The notes under the pieces are model-generated. The model saw only the letters and a program-made list of their open reading frames with translations. It searched no databases and was not told where the DNA came from. Both the position numbers and the translations under genes were made by a program. Source: Botryosphaeria dothidea (lineage: Eukaryota > Ascomycota > Dothideomycetes > Botryosphaeriales > Botryosphaeriaceae). From it: a DNA stretch of 64,000 nt. The stretch spans positions 4,898,001 to 4,962,000 of the forward strand of contig WWBZ02000016.1 in assembly GCA_011503125.2 (NCBI GenBank), in the 5' to 3' direction. Below are positions 12,005 through 22,259 of this stretch, one piece after another (positions within the stretch are counted from its first letter, which is position 1; each line of letters starts with the position of its first letter).

Positions 12005-12553
12005 ATGCTCTCTTATTTTAGGTTACTTACAACCGTAGGTTTTTCCTCTATCATATTCCCGTCTCCTATTTCTGCCCAAGGCGGTTGCTGGTCAGTGCAG
12101 TGTAGAGGAACTCCACACGATACCCATCCTGCAGCCACCGCAGCATGGAACGTCCAAGGCTTCATTAACATCAACCTAAACCCCGAAGGCACCGAAGTCG
12201 CGCGGGAGGTACTCCCGCTACCAGACCCCTTCCTCGAGGGAAGCGCCGCGTCCTACGAGATCCAGTTTCCGGTCAACGGCCAGACCATTACCATCAGAAC
12301 GGACCTCGACCTCGTATCTATCATCAACGCTTACCACGAGACAACTGGAGGAAGGCTGACTCGTTATACGGTGGAGTGGGGAGTCTTCAACGTCGGAGGG
12401 GCATTCCCCCTCGTCGGTACCAACGGGGAGTCCTATGGGACTTATGATTACGCCGCTACTGGAGGTCTTACTTCGACCGCGGTGGCGTATTCGATTCCGA
12501 CACTACCAGACAGGATTGAGATTCGAGCGAAAATTACCCACCAACTCGAATAG
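12005..12553 (+). CDS. Small secreted protein, candidate effector
   Basis: An intact single-exon frame of 182 residues. The start MLSYFRLLTTVGFSS followed by IIFPSPISAQ is a signal peptide, with cleavage predicted near the SAQ-GG junction. The mature part is about 157 residues and has only two cysteines, close together (GGCWSVQC). It is rich in Gly/Thr and has alternating hydrophobic segments, so it may be a beta-rich fold. I recognise no family. Coding GC content is clearly higher than the surrounding AT-rich island, and no stops interrupt it although all neighbours are decayed; both argue for a real, conserved gene. Small secreted proteins in repeat-rich islands are often effectors of plant-associated fungi; that role is inferred from setting and size only. 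Confidence 0.72.
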   Translation: MLSYFRLLTTVGFSSIIFPSPISAQGGCWSVQCRGTPHDTHPAATAAWNVQGFININLNPEGTEVAREVLPLPDPFLEGSAASYEIQFPVNGQTITIRTDLDLVSIINAYHETTGGRLTRYTVEWGVFNVGGAFPLVGTNGESYGTYDYAATGGLTSTAVAYSIPTLPDRIEIRAKITHQLE

Positions 12554-13674
12554 GACTGGAGGAAAAGAAAGACTGCTCTCGCACTTTGAATGTTTGAATT
12601 CAATGAATGTTCCTTTTGTTACGATTCACACCAATAGCTTTCATTACAGGACACTGGTTGGAACGCAGGGCATTGTCAGCAAGAGAAAGGATTCATGTTC
12701 AGGATATCACATGTATTTAAGCCTTTGAGAATTACAGTTGCCATATATCCCCTAGACTTGTCTGTGCCGAGCTCCGAGAAGCAGCTTTAGGAGAAGAGGC
12801 TTCCATGCAGGAGAGACTAGAAGGCGCTATGGTTGAAGCCGCTCGCTGTGCAACTGAGACGCAGTGGGCTGCATAAGGGCTGCCGGCAAAGACCGAAAAC
12901 TTCATGTCGGCGACCAGCAGAGAAGATTGCCAACAAGACTCGTCTAGGTAGATTCATTAACTGCAACTCCTTAGCCGCGCATAGCGCATCGAAGAGCACT
13001 AAAATTATTACCAGATTCGAGCGAAAGAGGTGACTTACTGTTCCTCTTCTGCGCCACTGCACATGCACTAAATTCTCCAGTTTTGCTTGCGAATGTTGAT
13101 CTGGGTGGGTATGGCTTAGTAATCGACGGCAAGAGTCAAGCGATACTTAGTGATTTACCTCTCCGTCAGTTCGAACTGAGACAAACATCAAAATCCGAGG
13201 CTGCACCATTAATGTCGACCCGGATTTCTAGTGCACCGATTATATATATAACCACGCCAAACCCAAGTAGTAAGACGTTAAATTCCGATCCTTCAAGTCC
13301 TTCCTTCGATATCCAGATGAGGGAAAATTCATCATAGCCTTATATTCCTCTTGCTTAGAGTAACTGCTCTCCGTGCGTCCGCGTAAGGGTAATCTGGACG
13401 ACGGTCTCTAGTTCCATAGGGTTCGGGACCTCCATTCTTCTCAATGGCAGGAATGAATGGGAGTTCATTACAGCCCCATGTCCCAATTCTCTCGAAACAA
13501 CCCTTCATGCTCTTCGATAAGAAGCCCACTGTACCGGCCATCTTTCCCTGCGAAGTGTAAGCCAATCCATTCTTTTGAGCTCAATGAAAGTCCAAGCATG
13601 GAGCCGGCAGGGAATTTCTTTCATTGAACCAGACTTCTGAAGAGTGACGGTACCCCTCTACGCAGGCCATTTTC
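12554..13674. other. Unclassified AT-rich DNA
   Basis: About 1.1 kb between the secreted-protein gene and the next solo LTR. Short open frames on both strands have no recognisable motif. It may include remains of the C-terminal part of the HET relic to the right, but I could not show that. Confidence 0.4.
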
Positions 13675-13679
13675 CAATT

Positions 13680-13835
13680 TATTGAACAAATGGGTTGTTT
13701 GTATAGGGAGTGAAGTTCATCGTAGATTGGCATGAGGAGGAGGAGGGTAGGTGACCCGGTCCCTCTTATATAGTAGCTATATAACAAATTCTCGGTGTTG
13801 ACCCTTGGTTCAATCAGACCCTGTTTCTCCCAACA
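13680..13835 (-). mobile_element. Solo LTR, family C copy 1 (156 bp)
   Basis: On the minus strand it starts TGTTGGGAGAAACAGGG and ends TTGTTCAATA. It is flanked by a perfect 5-bp direct repeat CAATT (13675-13679 and 13836-13840). It matches the plus-strand copy at 20487-20642 almost base for base and in exact length. It contains a TATATAAG box and the block CCTCCTCATGCCAAT that family A also has. The 3' end is AATA rather than the usual CA; both copies share this. Confidence 0.88.
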
Positions 13836-14080
13836 CAATTTTTCTTTTCTAATTTTTCTTTTCTCGGGTGAACCTGCAATGAACAACTGGCGCTTCAATG
13901 TATGAACTTGGGAGCTGACTTCGGCAATCCGTTGCTTCGCGCCAGTTGCTGGAATTCTTTGCTTGGGATAATTTGGGAAGACTCGAGTTCTACCTTGGTT
14001 CGAACATCATCGGTGGTAACGAGGGAGTGAAAAAGAGCCATGGCTGTGTCGTTCCATCATGCCCATGACCAACTTGGGAA

Positions 14081-15190
14081 CTATGTCCTTCTTTCTTGTG
14101 TTGAAGCTAGAAGGATCCAGAATCCACAAAGCAGACTGCTCTCCCATGTTAGGCCGTTGATGTGGAACCTTTCGCTAAATATGGGAATACCGCACAGATG
14201 ACCAGCGAGCACTTGTCTATCTTGCAGGATACCCAAGATACCCATAATGGTGTTCACCCTATCACTCTCATAAGTGACTTCCCGCTGGTTGATTTCTTTG
14301 ATGTGGTGGTCAAATCTCTCCAAGCCTGAAAACTTCGCGAAGGGTGATAAGATGGAACAGCTGGAATCCATTTCGTTTATTTGTTTGAGAGAACGGCCCG
14401 CAATGTCTGTACCATTTGCAACGTTTCGAATCGGTTCCTCAATCCCCGCAAGTCTCCCACGCACACAGCGGAATAGCGTCTGTGAATCTGTGAACTAGAG
14501 GGTCCTTCTTGATAAGATCTCTTCCTGATATGTCCATGCTCGAGAGGACTGCTCAGACTTTTCAATATCCATCTGCGGCAGTGGACGTACCGTGGCAAGA
14601 AGACGGCCCTTGATAATAGCATGAGGTTGTTGAAGTGGAGGTCGCTCGGCACTCATTCCGGGAATGCCATAGTCTGGTCCAGATCCCGCGGCTGCGAGAA
14701 TGGTGACATACGCTTGGAAAATGTGATGAAGTTTGCCGATATGAGCCTTCTTTTCCTCCTCATTTTCCTGATCAATATAGTATCTGTCAACCCATAAGTA
14801 GTCAAGATCTAGCCTTTTGGCGACTTCAAGGTTGTCAGAGATTGTTTGCGGTGGCCTGGATGGCATCTGATAGAGTTTTGGAGATTGTTCCTGGGGCTTT
14901 GAAGATCGTTCATTCGGTTTCGAAGATTGTTCCTCGTGTTTTGAGGATCTTTCCTCGGACTTTGTGAGGACATACGAAAGAGCAGCATATTTGACTTTTT
15001 TTTAAGTCCTGAAGCGGCCTCGATCGCTCGGGTTTCAACGTTTTCATACCCATTATTGAACTATAGTTGAAGTTTTCGGAGCCGATGCCGCCGTGGGAAG
15101 TAGAACAATCGTCAATCCACAACTCCAGTATGTCAAAGTCAATAGATGGGGTTTGAAGTGTCGTCAGGCTTTCGATTGGAGCCTCCACGG
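14081..15190 (-). pseudogene. HET-domain gene, frameshifted and broken (relic 2)
   Basis: Reading leftward, one frame gives KYAALSYVLTKSEER (the HET opening block, with WG changed to LT). It continues through four heptapeptide repeats to PSRPPQTISDNLEVAKRL, LDYLWVDRYYIDQENEEEKK, VTILAAAGSGPDYGIPG and SRAWTYQEEILSRRTL, the standard order of HET motifs. The upstream part of the protein (15188 down to about 15004) is open in another frame; the two join if one A is removed from an 8-A run at 14996-15003. After SRRTL (about 14495) the frame is lost again and only scattered homology continues. The gene is a relic. Its upstream side ends close to the hAT insertion at 15572. Confidence 0.8.
14873..14956 (-). 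repeat. Tandem 21-bp repeat coding for heptapeptides inside the HET relic
   Basis: Four contiguous 21-bp units on the minus strand encode EERSSKH, EEQSSKP, NERSSKP and QEQSPKL. The units differ by a few bases each but keep length and frame, so the array arose by in-frame duplication. It lies between the first HET block (ALSYV) and the LWVDRY block, within the domain itself. Confidence 0.85.
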
Positions 15191-15571
15191 CACCCGTTCT
15201 TCAACGATGATAGTACCCAAAATCTCTGGCCATCGGTTCCACAAACTCTCAGATTCCGGCAATTTCCGAAATTAACAGGGCGTGCGATTGAATCTTATTC
15301 GCCATCAGGATCGAGCCATGTCATAGCCAAGTGATGCGGAGAGCTCAAAATTTCGTTCATGGGCCATGCGTAGCTAAGAAGTCCCGAGGCAAGTTGTTCT
15401 GCTTACAAAGATCGCAGATAAACGATTCATCGACCGCGGATGTCGGCGGAGGAGAGGAAAGGGCGACGTCTGTGTTCGGACACATGTCCCGCGTACTGTA
15501 CAATTTGATCATGAATTGCACGTCGCAAGTGCTATTATCTAGGATGGACGGTGCGGGGATTCCGCTTCATT

Positions 15572-18455
15572 CAGGGTGGGGAACAACGCAACGTCAATCA
15601 ACGAGAGGACTCGTTGACGTTGCGTTGCCAAGCCGTAGCCTAAGGGCAGTTGACGTTGATTGACGTTGGTCAACGAATAGGTCAATTGACGTTGATTGAG
15701 TACGTCGCAATGCTGACTAAGAATAACGATGCTTGGCATGGTATTGAGACCAGAGGCCTGTAAGTTACATACAATTTTCCCTGTAATAGCTAGCCAGCAT
15801 ATTAAAAACGCTTCTGCTGGTGCTTGTGGCGCCTTTGGGGCCTCCTTATATTCTATCCCTGTCTTCCCTATTGTCCCTATGGCTGTTGTTCACCTCTTAA
15901 TGACCCCAGAAGCCACCCATGACCGCAGCACCTGTGCCACTGCTATCGTATTGCCTTCTAAGCGATTCCTAATAGGTGTGACCATCTGCCCAGCTAAGCT
16001 AAACACTCTTTCGACCTCTATTAATATTGCTAGGATTAAGAAAAGGTCCAGGGCCATGCGCGAGAGCCGTGGGTACTACTTTTGGCGTAGGAGCCAGTAC
16101 TAGATCGGATTCTTGTGTTCACTGTCCAGTAGAGAGGCGTCATTCTGCCAGGCGGTATACTCATCAACCTCTATGGCTGCAGGGGCTTTGCTAGGAGTCT
16201 TAGATAACTATAGCCAGCTAGCAAAGCTGCTGCTTGACTCGCCGCCGCGGCGGCGCTTTGGTAGCGGAGGATCTATTGCCTCTTCAGCTGAGAGGGGTTG
16301 AGTTTTGTACTCGCTGTCCCAGAGATTCCTGACTCTAGCTCTCGCGTCACTAATCCAGTCCTACCTCTCTGCCCAGGTGCTCTTAATCCAGGCCCAGCGG
16401 AACCCCGGGTGTAGCATAATCGCTGTAGTATAGGCTGGTGTCTCGTTAAGCAAGGTATAGTACTCATTAAGCTTAGCCCAGCCCAATGAGACGTTCACCT
16501 TAAAATGCTCCTCTGAATAGACGTCATCGCGATCTTTAACCTCCTCTAGATAGTTAAGAAGGAACTCTATTATAGGCAGCACCTCCCAAAGCGCGCTAAA
16601 CTCGCTATCTATTAGGTTACCCTATAGTCGCATAGTAATATCCTTAAAGGGCTGAAGAATAGAGTAATACTTACTAAGCGTCGCCTAATCCTTAGTTATT
16701 AGGTAGTCGTCGATAATCGCCGGCTTCTTACGGCGCGGCCGCCGGCCTTGCTAGGTAAGCTTTCGCGTGTACGACTCCCATTTAAGGACCTCCGCCAGCA
16801 CGAGTGTATCGATATATCGCTAGAGCTTAAGGGCACGCTCGAGTATCGCGTTAGTAGAGTTCTAGCGAGTAGTATTATCTAGGATAACCTTATAAATGCT
16901 TATATTATCTAGATCATCTGCCTAAAGCTTGCGAAGCTTCTTGCGAAGCTTTAAGGAGCGATAGATCTAGTATACGATATTATAGAGTTTACCAAGCGGC
17001 CCCTTCTTCCGCCAAAGGACGTATTCGGCGAGTAGTTCGTGCGGATAACTATATTTAGCCTTAAATAGATTAGCATCGTCGCTAAAAAGGATCTGACGTA
17101 TAACGAGGTTAATAATATATCCGGTACAACGGAGGCGGCGGCGCTTAACGTTAAAACCGAACTCTTTAGCAAGATCTTCAAGGCAAGAGTCGTTATTACT
17201 AGCGTTATCTATAACGAAATATCCAATTTTATTAGTAAGGCCCCATTTAGCTAAGACCTGCGTAACCTGCCCAGCTAGATTATATCTACTATGCCCATTA
17301 AGCTCCGGGAGCCCGAGGGTGAACTGCCTTAGCTTGCTAGTGGATATAAGGAAGTAGATAATAACCCCAAGCAAGCTCTTATTATTACGTGACGTCTAGC
17401 CGTCAAGCGAGAGGTGTATAAGGCCAGGCGAGCCCTGAAGAAGCTCTAAGACGATGCCCTTATGCCGATTAAATTCGTCGATCAGCTATTTACGGATAGT
17501 TTTATAAGTAGGCAGGCATCCGGCTTGCGAGACGGCGGGGTTTAGATACTCGATAAGGCGGCAAAATGGCTCACTCTCTACTTTGCGAAACGGAATATTA
17601 TCGTGCGCGATCCAATCGACGAGAAGCTGCTGAAAGTACGCTAGATTAAAGCTGCAAATTAGCTTGTTTAGTAGGGCTTATTCCTCTGACTTCTTAGGAT
17701 CCAGCTAAAGCCGGGTGGCAATTGAGATCCTAGTAGGCTTCGCTAAGCGCTTGCCAGTTAGATCCGCGATTGAGTGCTCTTTAACAAGGTAATGAGCTTG
17801 GTTAGCTGTGCCTGCAGCGGCGAGGCTTATTAGGCGACGCCGCATCCTTATATAAGGCTTGTAAACCCAGTGGCTAGTGCCTAAAGCACTGCGGATATCG
17901 AAGCCATAGTTCCAGGTCCAGCCAATGCGCTTGGAGTTCTCGTTGATAGTGTAGCCTGCAAAGTAGTGCCAGGGGAAGCTCTCCCAGCCCTCGCGCTCTG
18001 GGCCACGGCCTTCTATCGCTATATTTATAAGTAGTCTAGTAGTCAAAAGGCCCGCTGGAATAGAAGAGATGGTAGAAACAACTGAAGAAGCGTTATCTAT
18101 ATCCATAATAGGCAGTAAGGCGGCGGCGATAGCGATAAGGGTTGTTAGAGTAGGACTGCGGCTCTGTGCGTATTCAAAATTAATCAGCTAATCGGATTAT
18201 CTATAAAAACGTTACTCCGGCTTGGCAAACTTAACACCAAGCTGGAGAGGTGGTAATAGCCAGAGACTAGGTAGGCTATAGCTGGCTGGGGGTTACCTCG
18301 CGGGCTAGCTCAACGTGCTCAATAATTAACAATCAACGAGGCATCACGTTGACGTTGATTGAGCTTCTAGTAAGCCTCGTTGACGTTGCGTTGAATTGCC
18401 AAGCTTCAATCAACGTTCAATGCGTTGCAATGTCGTTGAATTGTTCCCCACCCTG
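15572..18455 (-). mobile_element. hAT-superfamily DNA transposon, complete ends, decayed
   Basis: The 2,884-bp element is bounded by inverted ends CAGGGTGGGGAACAA and TTGTTCCCCACCCTG. It is flanked by a perfect 8-bp target duplication GCTTCATT (15564-15571 and 18456-18463), the hallmark of hAT elements. Both ends carry clustered subterminal copies of GTTGACGTTGATTGA-like motifs in both orientations (about 15580-15710 and 18330-18440), probably transposase binding sites. The minus strand encodes a degenerate transposase. Confidence 0.93.
15890..18106 (-). pseudogene. hAT transposase relic
   Basis: Fragments in transposase order are visible on the minus strand. An N-terminal part lies at about 18106-17705. 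The core contains SLDG-stop-TSRNNKSLLGV, where the stop at 17396-17398 replaces the Trp of the conserved DGWTS motif, then FVIDNASNND and RRLRCTGYIINLVIRQIL (about 17374-16967). The C-terminal hAT dimerisation block reads EVERVFSLAGQMVTPIRNRL and on to VASGVIKR, with the stop at 15890. Many in-frame TAG codons break it. The DGW Trp lesion is TGG to TAG, a CpA-to-TpA change on the other strand, the pattern of repeat-induced point mutation. The resemblance is to fungal Restless/Tfo1-like transposases. Confidence 0.88.
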
Positions 18456-18463
18456 GCTTCATT

Positions 18464-19406
18464 GTTGTGCAGACCCTTCTTAAGTGTTTTTTGGATCCAG
18501 AGCCATGCAGAAAGCAAAGCAGTGGAACGTGAATCTGAACCACCGCTCGGAATAGACGAACCGAACGGATCCCTGCACGGCTCTCATACAGTGGTGTAGC
18601 CATAGATGGGTTCCCGCCAAACGCATGCAACACGCATGTGGTCCGTAGCTCAGCTGAGATGAACGCCATTCCCGCAAAGTGACTGGTACGCTAATTGGAC
18701 TGCATCCGCTAAGCTTTGTGTAACATGTTTCCATGATCTTGATTCGCCGACAATGAGTGCCCACATAATAAGCAATCCTAGCTACAAGACACGCAAGACT
18801 TAATCTTACTTCATTCCTCACCCAAAGAGAACTTGGCGACTTGTATAGCGGCGTTCGCATCCAATGGAAGAGTAATGGATGTTTGGCGCTATGCTGACCT
18901 TTACGATATAACGATTTTGCAAACCGCATCACGGTGTCCCCAAGGAGCCGTTGTATACGGGATTGATTCGGAGTAATAATCAATATCCTAACACGTGGAT
19001 GAGACCAACGGAGAATGATTGCGCCTAAGCGTATCGGCTGCGCCATGCCCTTGTAAAGGAGGATGGCCGAAGCCATACGAGCAATTTAATAAGTTTAAGC
19101 AACGAGCATTCGCTATTTTTAGTAGTTGACACGCTTTCGCTGCACTGAAAAACAAATCAACGCTAGTGGTCGGCCGCGGAACCCCCTATACAGCATCATG
19201 TCTCCGGAACCAAGGGAATTATCCGTGATCGCATCCACTCCCTAAAGAGGATTCTCATGGATATCTTATTGCTTGGCATTCTACCGCCACCAGGTAGTCA
19301 CATGTGCTTATGCCTTTCCCTCAGCCGGCAAATCATATATACTCCAAAGCAAGTCTACAGGGCAGATGCATCTAAAGCAGCGCGTCGGTGGACATTATCA
19401 GAATCA
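18464..19406. other. Unclassified DNA between hAT element and nested LTRs
   Basis: About 0.95 kb. One minus-strand frame (19076-18480) is open for 198 codons but shows no motif that I recognise, and its composition is not clearly coding. Together with the sequence left of 15564 it forms the pre-insertion site of the hAT element. Confidence 0.4.
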
Positions 19407-19411
19407 ATTTC

Positions 19412-19804
19412 TGTTGGAAATCACGTGTTTTGCATATTGCTTTTGCAACACCAGATAGCTTAGTCACTTACTGTCAGACTTTCTTGCCTTACTACCTCAG
19501 GCATCTCAGTTATCTCGAATGTTCTATCCTTTATACAACAACACTCTTTGATGCCCAACCCCGCATCGGCACTCTCTCTCGGATCTTTAGTATCCTCGGT
19601 TATGTAGTCATCACTCGTGTATATAAGCAAGCCTACCGACCTCCCTCTCAGGAGATAGGCAGAATCTACTCTCTTTTCTGACCTCACAACTCTTCACTCT
19701 CAAATCCAACACTTACTTACGTATATAAGGAGGGTGGGCCACCTATGCCCTTCCTCCTCATGCCAATCATCAATGGATCATCGTTGTTCATCAACAATCC
19801 AACA
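19412..19804 (+). mobile_element. Solo LTR, family A copy 2, interrupted by another LTR
   Basis: The element starts TGTTGGAAATCACGTG and ends CAATCCAACA, flanked by the perfect 5-bp duplication ATTTC (19407-19411 and 19805-19809). A family D LTR (19472-19711) sits inside it with its own duplication. Removing the insert and one duplication copy leaves 148 bp, the same as copy 1. Orientation is opposite to copy 1 and the flanks differ, so the two are independent insertions. Confidence 0.88.
19472..19711 (-). mobile_element. Solo LTR, family D copy 1 (240 bp), nested in family A copy 2
   Basis: On the minus strand it runs TGTTGGATTTGAGAGTG to AGTCTGACA and is flanked by the 5-bp duplication CTTAC (19467-19471 and 19712-19716). 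About the first 120 bases and the last 35 match the copy at 54816-55065 closely, including GCTTGCTTATATACA, whereas the middle is diverged. No internal retrotransposon sequence is attached. Confidence 0.87.
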
Positions 19805-19809
19805 ATTTC

Positions 19810-20481
19810 CTTTGCTCAACCTTCGATCGCCGATGTCGCCAATAGCACCGTCATCTGTAAGCGATGCGTAACTAGCGAAGCTGCAGAAACGAAGCGCAGC
19901 TTTACAGTTCCGTGACAGGTGGTGGAACCTAAACGACATATTCTCCCTCCTTCTGATCATCGGTCCGGATGTCATCCAAGCGGCATTGGCGCAGTAAGCA
20001 GGATATCTCATAACACCCACAGTTTTCTCTTTTGGATGGGGGGCCTACACCTTCAATTCTCTCTTAGCAGTCTTTGGCGGTAAAGTTCCTTGCGCTTCAG
20101 TGAAAGCAAAGGTTAACTGATGAAGATTGGGAGATACAAGTATGATGCTTAACCCGGACTTCCCGGAATAGATCACCAACGCAGAGTTTCGTCACGTATG
20201 AGACAATAAAGCATGGATTATTGGATGGCTACTTCGAGACCAGGAACCATTGCGAACCTATCCCGAGAATGACAAGAAGAACGGAAGTGTACGAGGGGAG
20301 CAGACCTTTTAAATATCGTTTTTCCGATTCAACCAGAGTAAGAATGCGGGGAAGATCAAACGGGATTTGATCTGGTTCTCTGGATTTACCGTAATGCTCA
20401 TTCGACTTATTGTTTCGATTGTTCCCATCGTCTCTAAGGACAATTAAGCACCTGTCCTAATAACAGCTAGTAGTACAGTCC
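19810..20481. other. Unclassified repeat-island DNA
   Basis: About 0.7 kb between two solo LTRs. Short frames on both strands lack motifs. Part of it may be the decayed 5' portion of the membrane-protein relic to the right. Confidence 0.4.
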
Positions 20482-20486
20482 TTACC

Positions 20487-20642
20487 TGTTGGGAGAAACA
20501 GGGTCTGATTGAACCAAGGGTCAACACCGAGAATTTGTTATATAGCTACTATATAAGAGGGACCGGGTCACCTACCCTCCTCCTCCTCATGCCAATCTAC
20601 GATGAACTTCACTCCCTATACAAACAACCCATTTGTTCAATA
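20487..20642 (+). mobile_element. Solo LTR, family C copy 2 (156 bp)
   Basis: Begins TGTTGGGAGAAACAGGG, ends TTGTTCAATA and is flanked by the perfect 5-bp duplication TTACC (20482-20486 and 20643-20647). It is near-identical to copy 1 at 13680-13835 in the opposite orientation. A TATATAAG box lies in its first half. Confidence 0.88.
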
Positions 20643-20969
20643 TTACCCTACTTTATAGCAGAATCCCTTAATGGAAGAAGGAGAAATAAGCTAGTTCTAC
20701 TAAGTGCGCATCCACTGTCAGCATCACGCAGGGCGATGGAAGCCAATATATTATGGTTATTCTTGGAAAAGAGCACGACACCAATAGAGATGAGGATAAG
20801 AAGCACCGAGTATTAGACATCGAAACGCTCGCATCTAGCAGTAAGAGGAAAATCCCATGGCAGTCTCGTGCTGCGAGCGTGGGACTAGTAATTCTCTAGA
20901 CAGTTTTACTCATCTCCGTAACGGGTCTGGAAGAAAATACTTGGTGTAAGTCAACTCTTGGACCTTCAT

Positions 20970-22255
20970 GGCTTCTAAGCTCATCTTCTATAGATCTTAT
21001 AGGTGTGGGCCTTATTGGGATGATTCACAGTATCATTGTTGCTGGAGCCGCACGCGATCCCGGTGCTTTGGGTGTTCATCTTATCGAAGACGAGAAACTC
21101 AAGATCAAAAAGCTAGGGTTGACGATGCCCTCGAAGAGGCAGAGGACAAGGTTAATTTTGTCGACTCCTCTTTGATAAACACATTCTTCTGGGAAGGAAT
21201 ACAGATTCAGTGAGAGGGTAAAAGGTTCTGGGAGGATTCGGCAAATAAGCGCGGACTACACGAAATTGGCAAGCTGATTATTATTCTCCAAAAAGAAGAC
21301 TACCTGTTAGCACAAGTATTATAATAACTCTCGGAACGATAATCGTTCTTAAACAGGTCTACTAAACCTCGAGACTACTTGAAACGATATATAATATAGT
21401 AACGCTTTGACTGGAGCCACTTCCAGCTCTCTGAGTATCCCAGATGTATTCTTTGTCCAGCTTCAATTCCGAGACAACGGACGCGGAGGGGCACCAGCCT
21501 TTGTCGTCAGAGTGGGTTACTTTGGTAAGAGCCGCAGAACACTCCCATCTGTGTAGAATAATACCTGAAATGCTTCCAAGGAATCTATGCTGGTTTGTCC
21601 AGCCACCACGCGTGCATCCTATCTTCCAAAAGGACGGCGTCTGACCTGATTGAAGACTTCTTCGACACCAGCACGTCATTATTGATAAGCGAAGTTGCGC
21701 GATCAAACAATCCCCTGGCCACCTCGTTGTTTCAATTCGTACTCGTCCTCCAGAGCAAGCTATTCCTCTAGCTACTAGCAGTCTCGGGCGTCCTCTTCCT
21801 CGTCGGCCTCTTCCTCAACGCGGCCGAGGTTTCCCGCCTCATCAAGCAGAAATACGGGACCGCCGCAAAGGCAAGCCAAGGACGCCTTAGACGCATATCC
21901 CGCACTGTCAACTGGACGTCGACCGCGCTGGCTCTCGCTGCGACGACAGGGATCATTTAGTCTTCGGGTTCTTTGCAGTTCATGTCCGACTCCTTCTCCT
22001 CCAAAATCCGAGTCACTGTTGGGAAGACAGCCCAGGACTTGCACTGGCTGATAGTGATCTTTTCTTTCGAAATTACGCTGGGCAAGACTATGGTCCAGCC
22101 AGGGAGTGGTGATGGTTCAGGGCAGAGTGCTAATAAGAGCGGCGCCTGCGGCTGCAAAGCCCATCGGTACCATCAAGAGGCCATTGCCTGTCAAAAGAGG
22201 CCCAACTGCAATCAAGGGCTGATGCTAATATTGATGCTTTACTGCATTTAAACGT
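20970..22255 (+). pseudogene. Relic of a multi-pass membrane protein gene
   Basis: Clear protein-like sequence is scattered over two frames. SSIDLIGVGLIGMIHSIIVA, ARDPGALGVHLIEDEKLKIK lies in one frame, then ARVDDALEEAEDKVNFVDSS in another, implying a frameshift near 21110. Further on come FFDTSTSLLISEVARSNNPL, AVSGVLFLVGLFLNAAEVSR and TSTALALAATTGII with in-frame TAG codons at about 21769 and 21958. The hydrophobic stretches are typical membrane segments. From memory similar proteins occur widely in filamentous ascomycetes without a known function. The gene is not translatable as it stands. Confidence 0.6.
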
Positions 22256-22259
22256 CCAG

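Noticed and set aside
18480..19076. Minus-strand frame of 198 codons beside the hAT element
   Set aside because: No recognised similarity and no start or splice support; lies in relic DNA.
10896..20642. A-C ... A-C order of LTRs in opposite orientation suggested an inverted segmental duplication
   Set aside because: Each LTR has its own different target duplication and unrelated flanks, so they are independent insertions.
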